Position numbers and translations under genes: made by a program
In this document: in pieces, positions 12,546-25,364 of the stretch
How positions within the stretch are numbered: the stretch's first letter is position 1
Layout: every line of letters begins with the position of its first letter
DNA from: Daldinia sp. FL1419
Lineage: Eukaryota > Ascomycota > Sordariomycetes > Xylariales > Hypoxylaceae
Length of the DNA stretch: 64,000 bases
Direction: 5' to 3'
Assembly: GCA_025201765.1 (NCBI GenBank)
Contig: MU623474.1
Location: 31,918 to 95,917, forward strand
Notes under the pieces: generated by a model
Databases searched by the model: none
The model's input: only the letters and a program-made list of their open reading frames with translations
What the model was told of the DNA's origin: nothing

Positions 12546-14289
12546 TCATCCACGTATCCGACACAATTAGGAGGCTGTATTAATGTAGCTCTGCTTTACT
12601 TTATCGTACCCCGAAGCCTAATTCTTGTAATAAGTCGCACGGATCGAAACGATGACCCTGTAGTTATGACACAGATTGTCGCATATGCTGGATGAAGTTC
12701 TATTCTATGTTATACTGAGTGGACGTTCGATTGGATCGATTGGGTGTCCTGTTGAGACGAGGAGTAGATACGGCGCTGATAGAAAAGTACTGCGTGGAAA
12801 ATGAAGACTATCTGCGATCTATCTTCAAAGTGGACTCTGTCCGGTATTATGGTTTCGAAGCAGGTGTATTCTAAGTAAATGACTCGAGAACTATGGCCCG
12901 GGTGAATCCGTTTCTAATAGAACAGATCGTCGTAGGCGCACATAACAAGAGCTACATTAAATCCATCGGCGTTGGACTCAGTCGTCGCAGTCGGTCTGTA
13001 ACCCAGATTGAAAATTGCTACCTAGTGTGTTCGTGTTCTACCTAGACATATCTTTAGACACTATACCACAGCTTCTGAGAATCGATGAGGAGTTCGAGAC
13101 GCTTTTCATCCTAGTTACCGTTTTAGACTTATCGAGGAGTCTTCTATGGTCATAGTCTAAAATAGTCGCTGATATTTTCTCACTAGCACATGGTGTTCCA
13201 TCTTATGTGACTATGGTTCGATCAACGTCAATGGCCTCATTGCCATGGACAGAGTGTATCAAAATTAGAATGAAGAGATATATTATTAGAAATACAACTA
13301 ACCGCGACACTATATCATACTAACATTGAATTATAGACTGCCACATGTGTCCGCAGAGAATATAAATATCATCGCCTTAAGTTCCCTTACTAAAGACTGT
13401 TGAGACGCGGACTTTGGCAATCGCGAAGTAGAGAAAAAAATTCAACGCCATCGTAGATGAGAGAAGAGTTCTTGTTACGGATCGAGCTTGGTTTCCAAAA
13501 GAAACTTTGATTTAACGATTACAAGCGCGTAATTGCATACTTGTCTCGTGTCTGTGTTTATAGGAGGTCTAAAAGTCTATATTCCAAGACTATACCATTA
13601 CCGGCTCACGATACTATACAAGACTTATTGATTGTCCCTAATCTGAATGCATCTGGAGGCCCAACCAAAGCAAATTACTGTTTGCCGGACGGAATGGCAT
13701 TGCCGGTAGTCGGGGGCCACGTGCGGTAGAGGTGGATATTTGGGTCCGGGGGGAGGAGACGGGAAATATTCTAGGGGATATTTTACCCCTGGCTACCTTT
13801 ATTCGGGCGCTCGGAACGGGGACCCCCGGTAGTGTGGCGAGCGAGATCCAATCATCCAACTGCCGTTTGCTCGATGCGGTGCTCTCGTAATGCTTCGAAT
13901 AGCTTGATGCTTGTCAAAGTTTAGTTTCCCAGGGGTGGCATATCCATTACCATTAGGTACGGTCGAGCTATTCGAGACCAGGCGGCTGCGTCTGCTCGTT
14001 GTTTGGCCCTGTTGTTGTCATAATCCGGTGGTACAGGTGAGCGCTTCTAGTAATTATAGAAATCATTGTCTTAATTGCACATCTCTGGATGAATTCAAAT
14101 GAAGCAATACAAGACCGAGTATTCTGCCGACCGGCGCGGCATAAGCGAATCGCGACCAAGACCACAAGCTGAGTGCTCTGTATATATGCTAACGTAGATG
14201 TGACCTCCTCCGCTTGACTCCCGGCGTCCCCACCGTCTCCGGGCTGTATCAGCAAATTTGACGCCGACTTCAGTATTGATACGATCAAA
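12546..14289. other. Gene-free region upstream of the DUF1996 gene
   Basis: No supported gene. A plus-strand frame near 12735-12880 without a start codon (reading ...VDTALIEKYCVENEDYL...) may be a second degraded fragment. The right end is the promoter of the gene at 14290. Confidence 0.45.
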
Positions 14290-15445
14290 ATGAAGGGATC
14301 TTCTCTTTCTCTCGCTCTTGCGCTTGCTGCGCCCTCTCAGGCTTACCTCCGATTCGGATGTGCCACCCTTAGCGTCCAGCGTTTAGACCCTCTCGTCGAA
14401 CCCGGCGTCGTCCCTTCGGCCCATCTCCACCAAATTGTTGGTGGAAATGGCTTCAACGCCACCATGGACCCCACGCAGGACGTTAGTCAGAGGGCTACTT
14501 GCACAACCTGTACATTCTCCGAGGACTTCTCCAACTACTGGACTGCTGTTCTATACTTTAAAGCCCGTAACGGAACCTACAAGCGTGTTCCTCAATACCC
14601 CAACGCGCTTTTAGGTAATATTAAGGGTGGCATGACCATTTACTACCTCCAGGAGTCGTTCAACTCGAACGGCAACCAGAAGATCACAGCTTTCAAGCCT
14701 GTATGTTTACCTCTATTTTTATCGTAACGGACTATCTAACAGCTCCTAGGGATTCCGCATGACTGTTGGATCGCCGGAAAGCAAGGACGGCACCAACCCT
14801 GGCCTACGTTATACCTGTCTGCAGGACGTTATGACGAGGTTCCCTGAGACCGCTGAGTTTCCCAAGGAGCCGTGCAAGGCTGGTATCATGGCTATCCACC
14901 ACTTCCCTGCGTTAGTAACTCTGTCGGTAGACTGTAATCTGTACCCAACTACTAACTACTATGCAGATGCTGGGACGGCAAGAACCTCGACAGCCCCAAC
15001 CACCAAGACCACATGTACAACACTAACAGGGGAGGATTCACCACTGCCGGCGCTTGCCCGTCTTCGCACCCTGTTCGTGTACCTCAAGTTGCCTATGAAA
15101 CCATGTGGGACACGACTCCGTTTAACGACAAGTCTATCTGGCCCGAGGACGGTTCTCAACCGTTCGTCTGGAGTTACGAAGACAGTGTAGGCTACGGCAC
15201 CCACGGCGACTACCTCTTCGGCTGGAAAGGTGACGCTCTCCAGCGCGCGATGGATTCCACGCCCCTGCTCAGCAACGGAATCACCACCCAGAGTGTGGAC
15301 CAGGCAAACAAGTGCACTATCAAGAGCACTGTTAATGAGGATATTGACGGATGTAAGTAGTTTAACAACCGACTATGCACGTTCTAGGCTAACGAATCAT
15401 CTTATAGGGCTTACTAGCCTCCCCGGCAGGCACATGGATATGTAG
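14290..15445 (+). CDS. Secreted DUF1996 (PF09362) protein
   Basis: Extracellular protein of a fungal family often found in secretomes; molecular function not established to my knowledge. Exons 14290-14700, 14750-14910, 14967-15352 and 15408-15445 give 331 residues. Signal peptide [18 protein letters not shown], then the family start [20 protein letters not shown] and the conserved [13 protein letters not shown]. Later marks: [66 protein letters not shown] and [18 protein letters not shown], closing with a short exon encoding [12 protein letters not shown]. The many conserved His and Cys residues suggest a disulphide-rich, possibly metal-binding or hydrolytic protein (inference). No WSC repeats or GPI signal follow, so this is a short single-domain member. 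The last exon is very short but restores the family's Trp-Leu ending. Confidence 0.92.
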
Positions 15446-15902
15446 ATTCGTAGCTATCAAGTTATCTAGGTAGTTTAACTTGGAAGTTCCTCCTACGAGG
15501 CCTGGGAAGGGAAAGATTAGTGGTTTTCCATTCTATCGGGATTTATATTGGACAAGTATTCACTCTTTTATGAGACAAATGCTATTCTAATTTACCAATT
15601 CTTGACTGACGAGATCAATGTCCGTTGCATGCGAGGTTCGAGATTGCATATTTGAGTATTGGACTTAGTAATGTCTTGGGAAGTAAAAAAGAAGTGTAGC
15701 CATCGCCGTACTCTAGTATATGGGACTCGCTCAGGGACGAAGCCAAGTCGAAAATAGCTTGGATTTAATTATATCGTGAGTGACTATTTCCTTTATAGAA
15801 TGAGAAGTAATTGTACACTCACAAGGTGTGGCGTAAATCACTTAAACCTAAGAAAGGTTCATTAAGCAATAATATGAGTGGCTTTTGAGGAGTTCCGATG
15901 TG
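15446..15902. other. Convergent intergenic spacer
   Basis: Shared 3' region of the DUF1996 gene (+) and the Zn2Cys6 gene (-). Nothing else visible. Confidence 0.6.
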
Positions 15903-18267
15903 CTACTGTTCTAAATCGACACCGTCCAGACAGGATATTCCTCTCATTAAGCTGTTGAAGAATGCCGTATCAACACCCTGGAAAGTCCAGTCATTAACAT
16001 CTTCTGCGACGGGAGGAATCCCCATGTGAGACTGCAGAACGCTATCATCGTATTCAGAGCTAAAGGCTTGTGGTAAAGACTGATCGTATTCGGGTGTCTG
16101 TAATTGGGCTCCGGGTTGTTCCCATTCTCTTAGGTCCGCCGGGGAGGTGCAGTCTCGAGCGACGGAATTATCGCGGCTGGTCGGTGAATTGTTCATAAAT
16201 GATGCAGGCACTAAAGATGTTGACGCCTCAATGTGTGCAACGGTTGGGTCGTTCTGTGGGAGGTCGAGAGTTTGTGGTTGAGATGGCTCTCCAAACATGG
16301 GACCTTGACGACCGATCTTAATAACTCCAAGGTACGGGATGCGCAAGTGAATCTCTCCACTCCCGTTTGAACCCTCTTGTACTTCATCGTCTTCTCGTAT
16401 GCTTCTAGTAGTGTAACTGTTCCCGTTAGCTGCGTCGGCCTCAATGTCAAGTAGTTTCCTGATCAATCCAGCACTCTTTTTAGTTATTATATCTTTGCTA
16501 AGCTCGGTTACTACATCCATTTTCTCTAAGGCCTCATCTAACATGGCGCGATCTCCTAGACGTTGGTGGGCTAGAGAGTTAGCGGCTCCTGGGTGATGAT
16601 GAGCCTCGAGATGAGCAAGTAGGAGGGTCATCGCTGCTAAGAGAGCGAAAAAGTCTACGGGTCGCGAACAGGAAGATCTGGGATTAAAACTCCGATGCGC
16701 AATGAAACGCGTCATGATCTCTCGGCTAGCATTAACGCAGGCGTGCTTAGAATACTCATACACTGTGTTGCCTCCCAGTCGCATCATATATGGCAAATGA
16801 AGCTGAGTTACTAGACCATAGTAATAAACTTGGGCTGCTAGGCGTGTTGTTTCTAAGACAGTATCCGGTGATCCTAGTGCAAGGTTATGAAAACCTATCG
16901 GTCGCCAGAAGCTTGCCGGCATACTTTTCGACGCGTTTAATAGGTCAGAATCAATGGATCGTGTTGTGGCGATCCCTCCAACGGCAAAGTCGCTTTCGTT
17001 ACGTTCTAAGATATGACACGCGATAACTGTGAGTGTTCGCTCGAATTTACCCATGGGCGGCTCGTAGCGCAACACAGACGCAGCCCCTACACTCTTATCG
17101 GATGTGCCTTGGGGCAGACCGAGTAATAAGCTGAGATAGCGATCTATATGAACGATGCGAAACCAGATAAATTTTGGATCGGCATTAAGCTTCGGGTCGA
17201 TGCGTTTGGGTGGCGGCATTGAAGAGCAATGAAGGCCCATCAATTGGGCAGCCGTCATTGCCCTGCGACACACGGCCCAAGCCCGTCTAAGATTACCACA
17301 GTTTATCTCAAATATACCTTCTAGGATAATACATGTCAGACCTTCAATAGTCCTATGCATTTCTTCCTTAGTAGTTACCCATGTCGTAACGGCCGTTGTC
17401 AGTCGGCGCATGAGGACGTTATGTGGTTCAGAAAGGTCGAACAGACTTTCACTAGATGGGGTTTGTAGAGTAATGGCGAACATGAGCATATGCCTGGCTA
17501 CGATGACTGGATGGGTGTTGCGACTAGGCATTCTAGATGTAGGGTAGGGTCCTGAAAGAGCCTCAAGTGTCTGTTTGCTATGCGGCTGCGTATTAATTAT
17601 ATCGGTATAGAACGACGGCTTGGCACTTTCTCTAAGCAAGATGTTCGTATCTCCTTCGGATGGGAAGGCTTTGAATAAGTGGTGAAGTATTGTCTCAGTC
17701 TCAGACTGATCTGGTATACACGGTGCCTCATTTTCTGAATATGGAGTCGAGAGCGACGAATTCTGGGCTAACTACTCGAGATTATAATGACGATGAGGCA
17801 GAGATCGTAATGCGACGAATAAAGGATTCACATACCTCTGTAGATTCTAAAGAAGATGGATATAGGCCAAATGCTAAACCATTCGAGCAAGGCTTTGGAT
17901 TGTTGGGCTTTGAAGACACATCTCCGTGCGGCTTGGCTTCAGTCGAAGCTGCTTCGCTGCCATGCTTACTAGCGAGAATGTCTCTTACAAAGTCCTCAAT
18001 TTTTGAGATGCGGTCACCAAGATGGCGGTTGCCTTTTCTTGCAGGAGACAGCTCTTCGGGCATATCTTGCGGGACACAAGATACGTGGCGGCGTTGACAA
18101 CCGGTGCAAACGACATGATTAGATGTAAATATGCATCTAATCTTCCGCCGTTTACATTCCCAACAGGAACGCGTTCCTTTACGAACTTTTGTTCTCTTGG
18201 CCGGCGATCTCTGGGTAGTAAGTAGGGTTGTCGTCGTGGACGACTCTTCATTAGGGACATCGGCCAT
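15903..18267 (-). CDS. Zn2Cys6 binuclear-cluster transcription factor
   Basis: Nuclear fungal-specific regulator. Exons 17836-18267 and 15903-17762 give 763 residues. The DNA-binding cluster is C35-x2-C38-x6-C45-x8-C54-x2-C57-x6-C64 (CWECKRRKIRC...CTGC...C) with basic KRTKVRKGTR before it, so it sits at the N-terminus as usual. A coiled-coil-like stretch (DRISKIEDFVRDILA) follows. The body from about residue 200 is the fungal_trans middle homology region, helical, with RAWAVCRRAMTAAQLMGLH and FRIVHIDRYLSLLLGLPQG. The C-terminal 200 residues are acidic and Ser/Pro/Gln-rich, like an activation domain. The single 73-base intron has a GTATGT donor and a CCCAG acceptor. Target genes cannot be told from sequence; its 3' neighbour is the DUF1996 gene. 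Confidence 0.93.
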
Positions 18268-20015
18268 TACTCGTCATTGGAGAGTTCCGTCCCTATGCGG
18301 CGGAGGAAATCATCGTGAAATGAGTCTATCATAAATGAATGGTAATTGATTTAAGTCCGCCGTCAAGGGCGAATTACATTTGGTACCCATGTATTTTCAC
18401 TAATTGGACCTGCCTTGATTAGATTACTATCTAAATACCTAGGTACTATTCCGCCGTTACGGGCGAACAGCAAAACCCCTGCTATGTTACCTGTGGTAGG
18501 GCTGAGATTCAAACTCAGAGGACCCACCACCTTTCTTTCGTTTCCTTCACAAAGTCTTATTCACCACGCTCCCAGTCTTAATATCCCATCTCCAAATATT
18601 AATTAGAAAAATACGAAAAAGAAGTTGGAAATATTTTCGAAAATCTCTAAAATTTTGGGTAATTACCAGCATAATTGCGCAGGCTTTAATACCAGGTAGA
18701 TTGGTGTGTAACTAACAGGTACCTAACTAGTCAATCCTAGAACTTGATAACTCTGCTAGTTTGGAAAGTATATCTAACTAACTAACATTAAGGATTGACT
18801 TTATTTTATTATTTAGTCTGATATAATAGTCTATTGCGGATAGCCGACTTCCAATGCGTCTAAGCCAAACCAAAAAACAAGGCATTGGTCGCGACACCCG
18901 GAAAGGTAATCACTAGGTTAATGCTTTCGCATCAGCTAAACTTACAGAGAAGTAGGTAGTTAATGAATAGCTCGATACTAATGTGACTAAATTCGTTCGA
19001 TACCTCTTATTTAACTTCTGAATCGGATTTACACACCGTGCGTCCTGTTCGATTCAAGACCTGAATAACCCGTATCTCTACGGCTGGTGGCTCCACTAAG
19101 TCCGCCTCCGCCGGCATTTGGTGCAACAGGGCTTGGTTGCTGCACCGAACTACGTACATAGGTCTTTAATTTTGCTTTACGAGGAAGGTGCTCATGGCTA
19201 ATCTTATAGGTAAACTCACCGTAATAAATGATAAAGCACTTAGTAACTTTTAAAAAAGCCTATGACGATACTTAATATGTACCTCAGAGACTATCGTATT
19301 ATTTTTCTAGGTACCTAACACTGCTTCTAAGTTACCCAAATATAGGTATTAGATAGGTAGTTAAGGTACCTACAAAGTACTAATTCTTCAAAATAACTAC
19401 CTTAAGCAAGTACCTAGGTATTCAATGTGTAGGTAACATTACACTATTTTATTTAATATAAGGTAAGTGTTTTCAAAGTAGACCGAATCGGAAGAGCAGG
19501 TTCCTTTACCAAATCTTATAATATCTTTAACACCTTTCCGGCTCGCCGTTGCACCCTTGGGTGTCACTGTGGTCCCTATTGATCTGCTTAGAGCTTAGCT
19601 GCCGATATGATCCCTGAACGGACCCCATAGAACCCAGCCAACTGTAATTCAGCCAAATTCCCCTAATTGCCAAGTCTGCGATCCAAGACCTTCCAATTCG
19701 GAGTTCTAGACAGTCGGTTACACAGTCGCAGTTGGACCCCTACGAGACAGTTTTGGATATCTAGCTGGGCAGATGGTCTCGCATTCTAGTTCTGATGGAT
19801 GCATCTTTGCCCCAGAGCGATCCAAGGTAAGGAGGACGAAACCGAAATATTTAAAATTTCCAACCTTGCGATCGCTAACACGTGTATAACTTGTTTGGAG
19901 ATCGAGGCCTAAGACTTGGTACCGATGGCTCTTGTGTCCGCGTCGTCATATAGAATCGACACATGAATTAGACCCCACGAGCGAAGCTCCAACGGGTAAT
20001 TCACGATTCGCAATA
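18268..20015. other. Divergent promoter region, gene-free
   Basis: Lies between the Zn2Cys6 gene (-) and the GH92 gene (+), so it holds both promoters. It is rich in TACCTA/GGTACCTA words, with a dense stretch about 19305-19440. No coding signature was recognised. Confidence 0.55.
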
Positions 20016-22777
20016 ATGCCGTTCCTCAAGAGCCTCCCGCGGCGTCGGCGATTCCTTATCGTCATACCCGTGGTGGCATTGCTAGTCTGGGCCTTACTCC
20101 CTAACAGGTTGAATTCTCCAACTACATTCCTACGCACTATCAAGAGCTCATCGAGAAAATCTAGTGACGACATTTTGCAATATGTCGACCCTCTTATCGG
20201 CACTGTAAACGGAGGTGAGTAATGCGCATCAATTAAGCGTAGCATTTAAGAGTTTCGACTAAGTTGGCTTTTATAGGTCATGTCTTCCCCGGCGCGACTC
20301 TGCCGTACGGTATGTCGTTTAGGTGACTGCCAACTTTGGAGCTTTCTAGGCACTAACAAGTCGCTCAGGCATGGCAAAGGCCGTGGCAGATTCAAGCGAT
20401 CGCGGAGAAATAGCCGCAGGATTCGTCTCGGACAACTCAGATATTCAAGGCTTCTCTCACTTGCACGATTCGGGTAGGTTAAAATCCCCCAACTCCCAAC
20501 GATATGTTTTGCTAACATATCCCAAGGTACCGGAGGGGTAAGTAAGGTAGATACTACCTATTACTTGAATGAATCTGATTGGTATTAGAGCCCTTCGTTG
20601 GGAAATTTCCCGCTTTTTGTACATCCAGGATGTCCCGAGGACGACTTCGCTCAGTGTAAATTTACATATATCGGTAGAGGTGTCCCAAGAGTTGACGGGT
20701 CCGCTACGGCACGCCCTGGATACTTTGCCATCGGCCTCAATAATTCAGTTCACGCTGAGATGACAGCAACCGAGCACGCTACTCTTTACAGGTTTAGCCT
20801 CCCGAAAGCTCCAGAGGTTGAATCGCATAAGGTCATGGTGCCTACTAATCCTCTGGTCCTATTAGATTTAATAGATCTAGGTACTTCTCGAACAGGGGGT
20901 GACATCCAAGTCAACCCGGAAACGGGAAGAATTACAGGAAATGGGTCGTTCAGCCCGTCGTTTGGAACTGGAGCGTACACGGCTCACGTTTGTGCTGATT
21001 TCAGGGGTGCTGATATCCGAAAGACAGGCGTATTTTTACAAACCAATGTGACAGATGAGGTTCAGGCAATGGGTAATTTAGGAAGTAACTTTTTCATCCC
21101 TGCCGGCTCAGCGGGCGCTTGGATACACTTCGCGCACTCAGAACAGATCATGGCTAGGGTGGGACTGTCATTCATATCGGTGGAACAAGCCTGTCACAAT
21201 TCGGAGGCCGAAATTCCAGACTTTGGCTTTGATAATGTAGTGAAAGCGGCTGAAAAGGCCTGGAAAGAAAAGCTGTCTGTTGTCAAGCCTGATCATTCGG
21301 GCATGAGTAACGAATTTCTTACCACCTTTTGGTCGGGACTCTATCGTGCGCTAATCTCGCCTCAAGATTATACGGGAGAAAATCAGCTTTGGAAATCGAA
21401 TGAGCCTTATTACGACTCTTTTTACTGCATATGGGATTCGTTTCGCGCACAGCATCCCTTACTTACTATAATTGACCCTGCGATCCAAACGAAAATGGTA
21501 AGGTCGCTGATTGACACATACAAACACGAAGGAAAGCTACCGGATTGTCGTATGAGTTTTAGTAAAGGTTACACGCAAGGAGGCTCGAATGCTGATGTGG
21601 TGCTTGCCGATGCCTATATTAAAAATCTTACTGAAGGCATCGACTGGAAGCTCGGCTACGAGGCCGTCGTCTCCGATGCAGAGGTAGAGCCAGGGGATTG
21701 GTCCACAACTGGACGTGGAAGTCTCGTAAGTTGGCACTCGCTGGGATATGTACCGTACGACGACCACGATAGAAATGGAACGGGCCCCATGAGTCGAGGG
21801 ATTTCACGGACGGTAGAATACGCATACGACGACTTTGTGATCGCATTGATGGCGCGAGGACTTGGCCACAAGGACGATGAAGCCAAGTACTTACAACGTA
21901 GTCGGAACTGGAAGAACCTGTTCAACCCAGATCAGGAAGACAGGCATCGTGATGAGGCTGGGAACGTACAAATGACCGAGTTTAAGGGTTTCCTGCAACC
22001 ACGATTTCGGAATGGTACTTGGCGATACCAGGTAAGCTTCCTCAACCCATACAATCTCTCCAAGTTAAACGTCGTTAACTCTGACTTGTGCCTTAGAATA
22101 CCCGACTCTGCAGTCCTGTATATCAGCAGCATAGCTGCTATTTTGATACGCAATACGAGACGTATGAGGGCAGCCCGTGGCTGTACACATTCTACGTTCC
22201 ACAAGACATGGCTGCGCTTATAGAAGCGCTAGGAGGGCATGAAACCTTCGTCAAGCGACTCGATTACTTCCACTCGTCTGGTATCAACTACATGGGCAAC
22301 GAGCCCAATTTCCTCACGACATTCCAATTCCATTATGCCGGACGACCCGGCCGCAGCAATTACTGGCTGCACCAGTACATCCCAGGGCAGTTTAACAATA
22401 GCATCAACGGCATCCCAGGTAACGATGATTGTGCCATGGGGGCCTTTACAGCGTTCGCCTTCATGGGATTTTACCCGGTAGCTGGGCAGGATGTATATTT
22501 ACTTACGGCGCCCATGTTCCGACAGGTCAGTATCCAGACGCCATCAGGAAAACCTGCGACACTAAGAAATATTGGTGGATTCGACGCGCCGCAGTATCGC
22601 AACATCTATATCCAAAGTGCGCGATTAGACGGAAAGCCGCATACGCGAAACTGGATCACGCACGACTTTTTTGTAAATGGCGGCACGCTGGAGTTTATAT
22701 TAGGGTCTACGGAGAGCGATTGGGGAACGAGAGACGAGGATCTACCGCCCAGTTTATCGACGGGATTACAAGAATAA
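20016..22777 (+). CDS. GH92 alpha-mannosidase with N-terminal membrane anchor
   Basis: Calcium-dependent inverting alpha-mannosidase (typically alpha-1,2 specificity). Six exons: 20016-20214, 20277-20309, 20369-20473, 20527-20537, 20589-22031, 22097-22777; 823 residues. The N-terminus MPFLKSLPRRRRFLIVIPVV continues as a hydrophobic helix, a signal anchor giving type II topology; an ATG at 19932 would only add a polar leader. Family marks: YVDPLIGTVNGGHVFPGATL, GFVSDNSDIQGFSHLHDSGT, FYCIWDSFRAQHPL, then YMGNEPNFLTTFQFHYAGRP with the putative acid Glu of GNEP, and GNDDCAMGAF with the Asp pair expected to activate water. The 11-base fourth exon supplies the GTGG turn. Exon 6 corrects the frame so that YQNTRLCSPVYQQHSCYF is encoded. 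Likely N-glycan or mannan trimming, in the secretory pathway or at the surface. Confidence 0.93.
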
Positions 22778-23058
22778 TTGAAGCAATAAAATTTGATAGG
22801 CAATCGCCATATGAACATAGAAAAGGGGTAGGAAGGGATGATATTGGGGTGCTCAGTGGAAGACTAGGTGCCTAAATTCAATAGGACTGACAGGTCCCAC
22901 ATCACGTCGCAAGACATGTACATAGATGCCATTGCTCGCAATATAATCCATCTGGTTGCATTAGGGAATCTGTCACAATGAAATTCATCAAGAGAAAAAA
23001 AGAAAGAAAGAAAGAAAGCTTAACTCTTTAAGTTATAAAGAGGAAGGACAAAAAAGAG
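22778..23058. other. Spacer with GAAA microsatellite
   Basis: 3' flank of the GH92 gene. A short GAAA repeat lies at about 23000-23018, just before the tRNA 3' end. Confidence 0.6.
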
Positions 23059-23130
23059 CTCTCAGTCGGGGAATTGAACCCCGGTCACGGGCGTGACAAG
23101 CCCGTATCCTAACCACTAGACGAACTGAGA
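23059..23130 (-). tRNA. tRNA-Asp (anticodon GTC)
   Basis: 72-base cloverleaf without intron. Acceptor stem TCTCAGT pairs with ACTGAGA. Anticodon stem CGGGC/GCCCG encloses loop TTGTCAC, giving anticodon GTC. The T stem is CGGGG/CCCCG with loop TTCAATT, and the discriminator base is G. CCA is not encoded, as expected in a eukaryote. The T-loop and D-loop (AGTGGTTAGG) carry normal internal-promoter A and B boxes. Confidence 0.97.
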
Positions 23131-23589
23131 TGATACATGTGCTATGACTGATAATTTTTGAGGGAAAAACAACCTAAGTAGATGAATTGTGTTTCTAGGA
23201 AGGTAAGGTAGGTACCTACTAATTGTTTGAAATCTCAAGTCTCGGGGCGTTTGTACGTAGGGCAAGGGCTAGCTGCATCGTGGGTCTAGACTAAAGGGCA
23301 ACTACCCGACTAAAAGTTGATTGCAACTTGCTAGCTCGTATATTTGTAGACAGGTATCGATTAAATAGGTAGAAAGTACCTAGGTTCCATTTAAATCGAA
23401 AATAAAGGTAGGTATCTACTTACCATGTAACGGGAAGCGGCAGAAGGTAGGTACCTACCTATGCCACAGATGCAAATTTCATAGGTAGTATCAGACCCAA
23501 CATGAAGGTAATGAGATACTGAAGTCATAAGAGAAATTCAATACTACCTGTCAATACGTGATTATTTACATCCAAGATAGAAACTATTT
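23131..23589. other. Spacer with TACCTAGGTA-type words
   Basis: 5' flank of the tRNA and 3' flank of the DUF2461 gene. GGTAGGTACCTAC-type palindromic words occur near 23200, 23400 and 23445. No gene seen. Confidence 0.6.
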
Positions 23590-25364
23590 TCACTGCTCAT
23601 CTTCATCTTGATCGTCGTCGTCGTCGTCGTCGTCGTCCTCCTCCTCCCCCTCCTCATCTTCTTCTCCCCCCTCTTGTTCTTCCGTCCCACCGTCGGGCTC
23701 GTCGGAGCTATCATCGACATTAGGATCGGGCCTAACAACGCTATTAAGGAATGTGACCTACGTGAACATCCTGGTTAGTCTATCTAATATAAAACTACAT
23801 CTAATAAAATGGACATGACTTACAAATTCGACCATAGCAGAGATAACACTCATCACTCTATCCTGCGCATCGTCGGCAAGCAGATCCGATTCCTCAATCT
23901 GCGTGCTGATAGTGTAGTCTCGCAGCTTCAAAAGCTCGATATATTTATGATCCGGGTGGAAGCCCTGCTTTGGTCAGTATACCTTGTTCAAAGCGCTTTT
24001 CTAACTAGAGGGGTTGTGCCTTTGGTTTTGTCTTCAACGCATTCGTCTGGTTTTTGGCCGCGAACGCCGCTATCACAGACTTTTCGCTGCCGGCCTTCGC
24101 GTCAGGTAGAAATGTCTTGCGGAACGTAGGATTCATTAGAACTCGAGTGATGCGATGTGGTCGCTCGTCGACACTCGCGCGTAGCAGGGCTAACGATTCA
24201 TTCTCCGGATGCCACAGGCCTCCGCCTACCAGACACCGGCCGGGCTCGACGTGCACGTAATAACAGGCGTATGGGCCTTTTCTGCCAGTTCTAGACCATG
24301 CTGCAGAGTAGTGAGGCTATTATTGTTAGAATTGAGTCCTATTTCGGGGAAATAATGAAGGAAACGGGAGGAAATAGACCCGCCTTATACGGAGTTTGAT
24401 CTTTGCTGAAGCGGATATCTCGGTATATCCGGAAGACAACGTCCTTCACCGGTAACCACGGGATGGTTTCATCAACTTCGATAATCTTCTCCGTAAGGGT
24501 CTCTACGAAAGATTCCCAATCTTTGAGTGACCTCCTATATTCCCCATCATTCGCTACATGCGAATATATCGTGTCAGAAAAGCCAAGACGGGATCCGAAC
24601 AGCACATACATTTGAGCCAGCTCCGCTTGTTATTGGCTTTAAGATCCTCTAGGAACAAGAACGTATTTTTATGAAGCCGGGTGTCTTCATATTCAATCCC
24701 GTCGGTGTCTCTTAGTTGGATTGCTGTAATCATGTAATCAGAACAAAAGCTGCATATTGACGCTTCGGCGTGTTGAATAAAAACCCGAAAAGGAGAATGA
24801 ATCCTCACCTGGAATGAAGGTAATGCGGTTTTCCTCATCGTCGTCATCGTCTTCATCATCGCTATCCTCTTCGGTCGCCGGGTCCTCGGGACTAGCTTCC
24901 TTTTTTGCTTTGGCTTTGGTCGGAGCCTTTGTCACACCCTTTGTCCTTTCCGGATCCCGAGGTTTTCCACTCGGCTTCTTCGTATTCGTGCCAGTTCTAG
25001 TCTGGGTTTTCGAGGGTCTTCCACGGCCTCGTCTCGGTGTTACGGGACGTTCCAATTCACTTTCGGAGTCATGCTCGGCAAACGCGGTATCCTGATCATC
25101 GTGGTCGGATGTTCGCGCATTATCATATTGCAACTCGTCCTCCGATTCTTCTACTTTGGCTTTTCCCCGGCTGGTAGAATTTCCTTTTACCCCAGTCTTC
25201 ACAGTCTTACGGGGAGGTAGCTCTTCATCTGACTCGTCATTGTCCTGGAAATACGTGCTCTTCTTGCCACTGAGACTAATGCGATGAGATCGGCGACGGG
25301 AATCGCTACCTGTAATCCCAGAAGTAGAAGTTACATTAGCTACAGTACGCTTTTTAGGAGGCAT
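23590..25364 (-). CDS. DUF2461 (PF09365) protein with charged disordered ends
   Basis: Exons 24809-25364, 24610-24723, 24384-24553, 24020-24316, 23824-23964 and 23590-23757 give 481 residues. Residues 1-185 are disordered, Lys/Ser/Asp-rich, with an AT-hook-like RRGRGRPSK and a DDEDDDDDEE run. The DUF2461 core follows: EYEDTRLHKNTFLFLEDLKA, NNKRSWLK, VFRIYRDIRFSKDQTPYK, PHYSAAWSRTGRKGPYACYY, HVEPGRCLVGGGLWHP. The C-terminus is a Glu/Asp run encoded by a GTC/GAC microsatellite at about 23613-23637. Function unknown. The AT-hook-like motif and charge suggest a nuclear location (inference). Introns 3 and 4 appear to start with GC, not GT (after PYK and after KTKPK); these junctions restore the family sequence exactly, whereas GT alternatives insert residues or reach a stop. 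Confidence 0.88.
23613..23637. repeat. GTC trinucleotide microsatellite inside a CDS
   Basis: A run of GTC triplets on the plus strand that encodes the C-terminal poly-Asp of the DUF2461 protein. Its length can vary in whole codons without breaking the frame. Confidence 0.85.
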
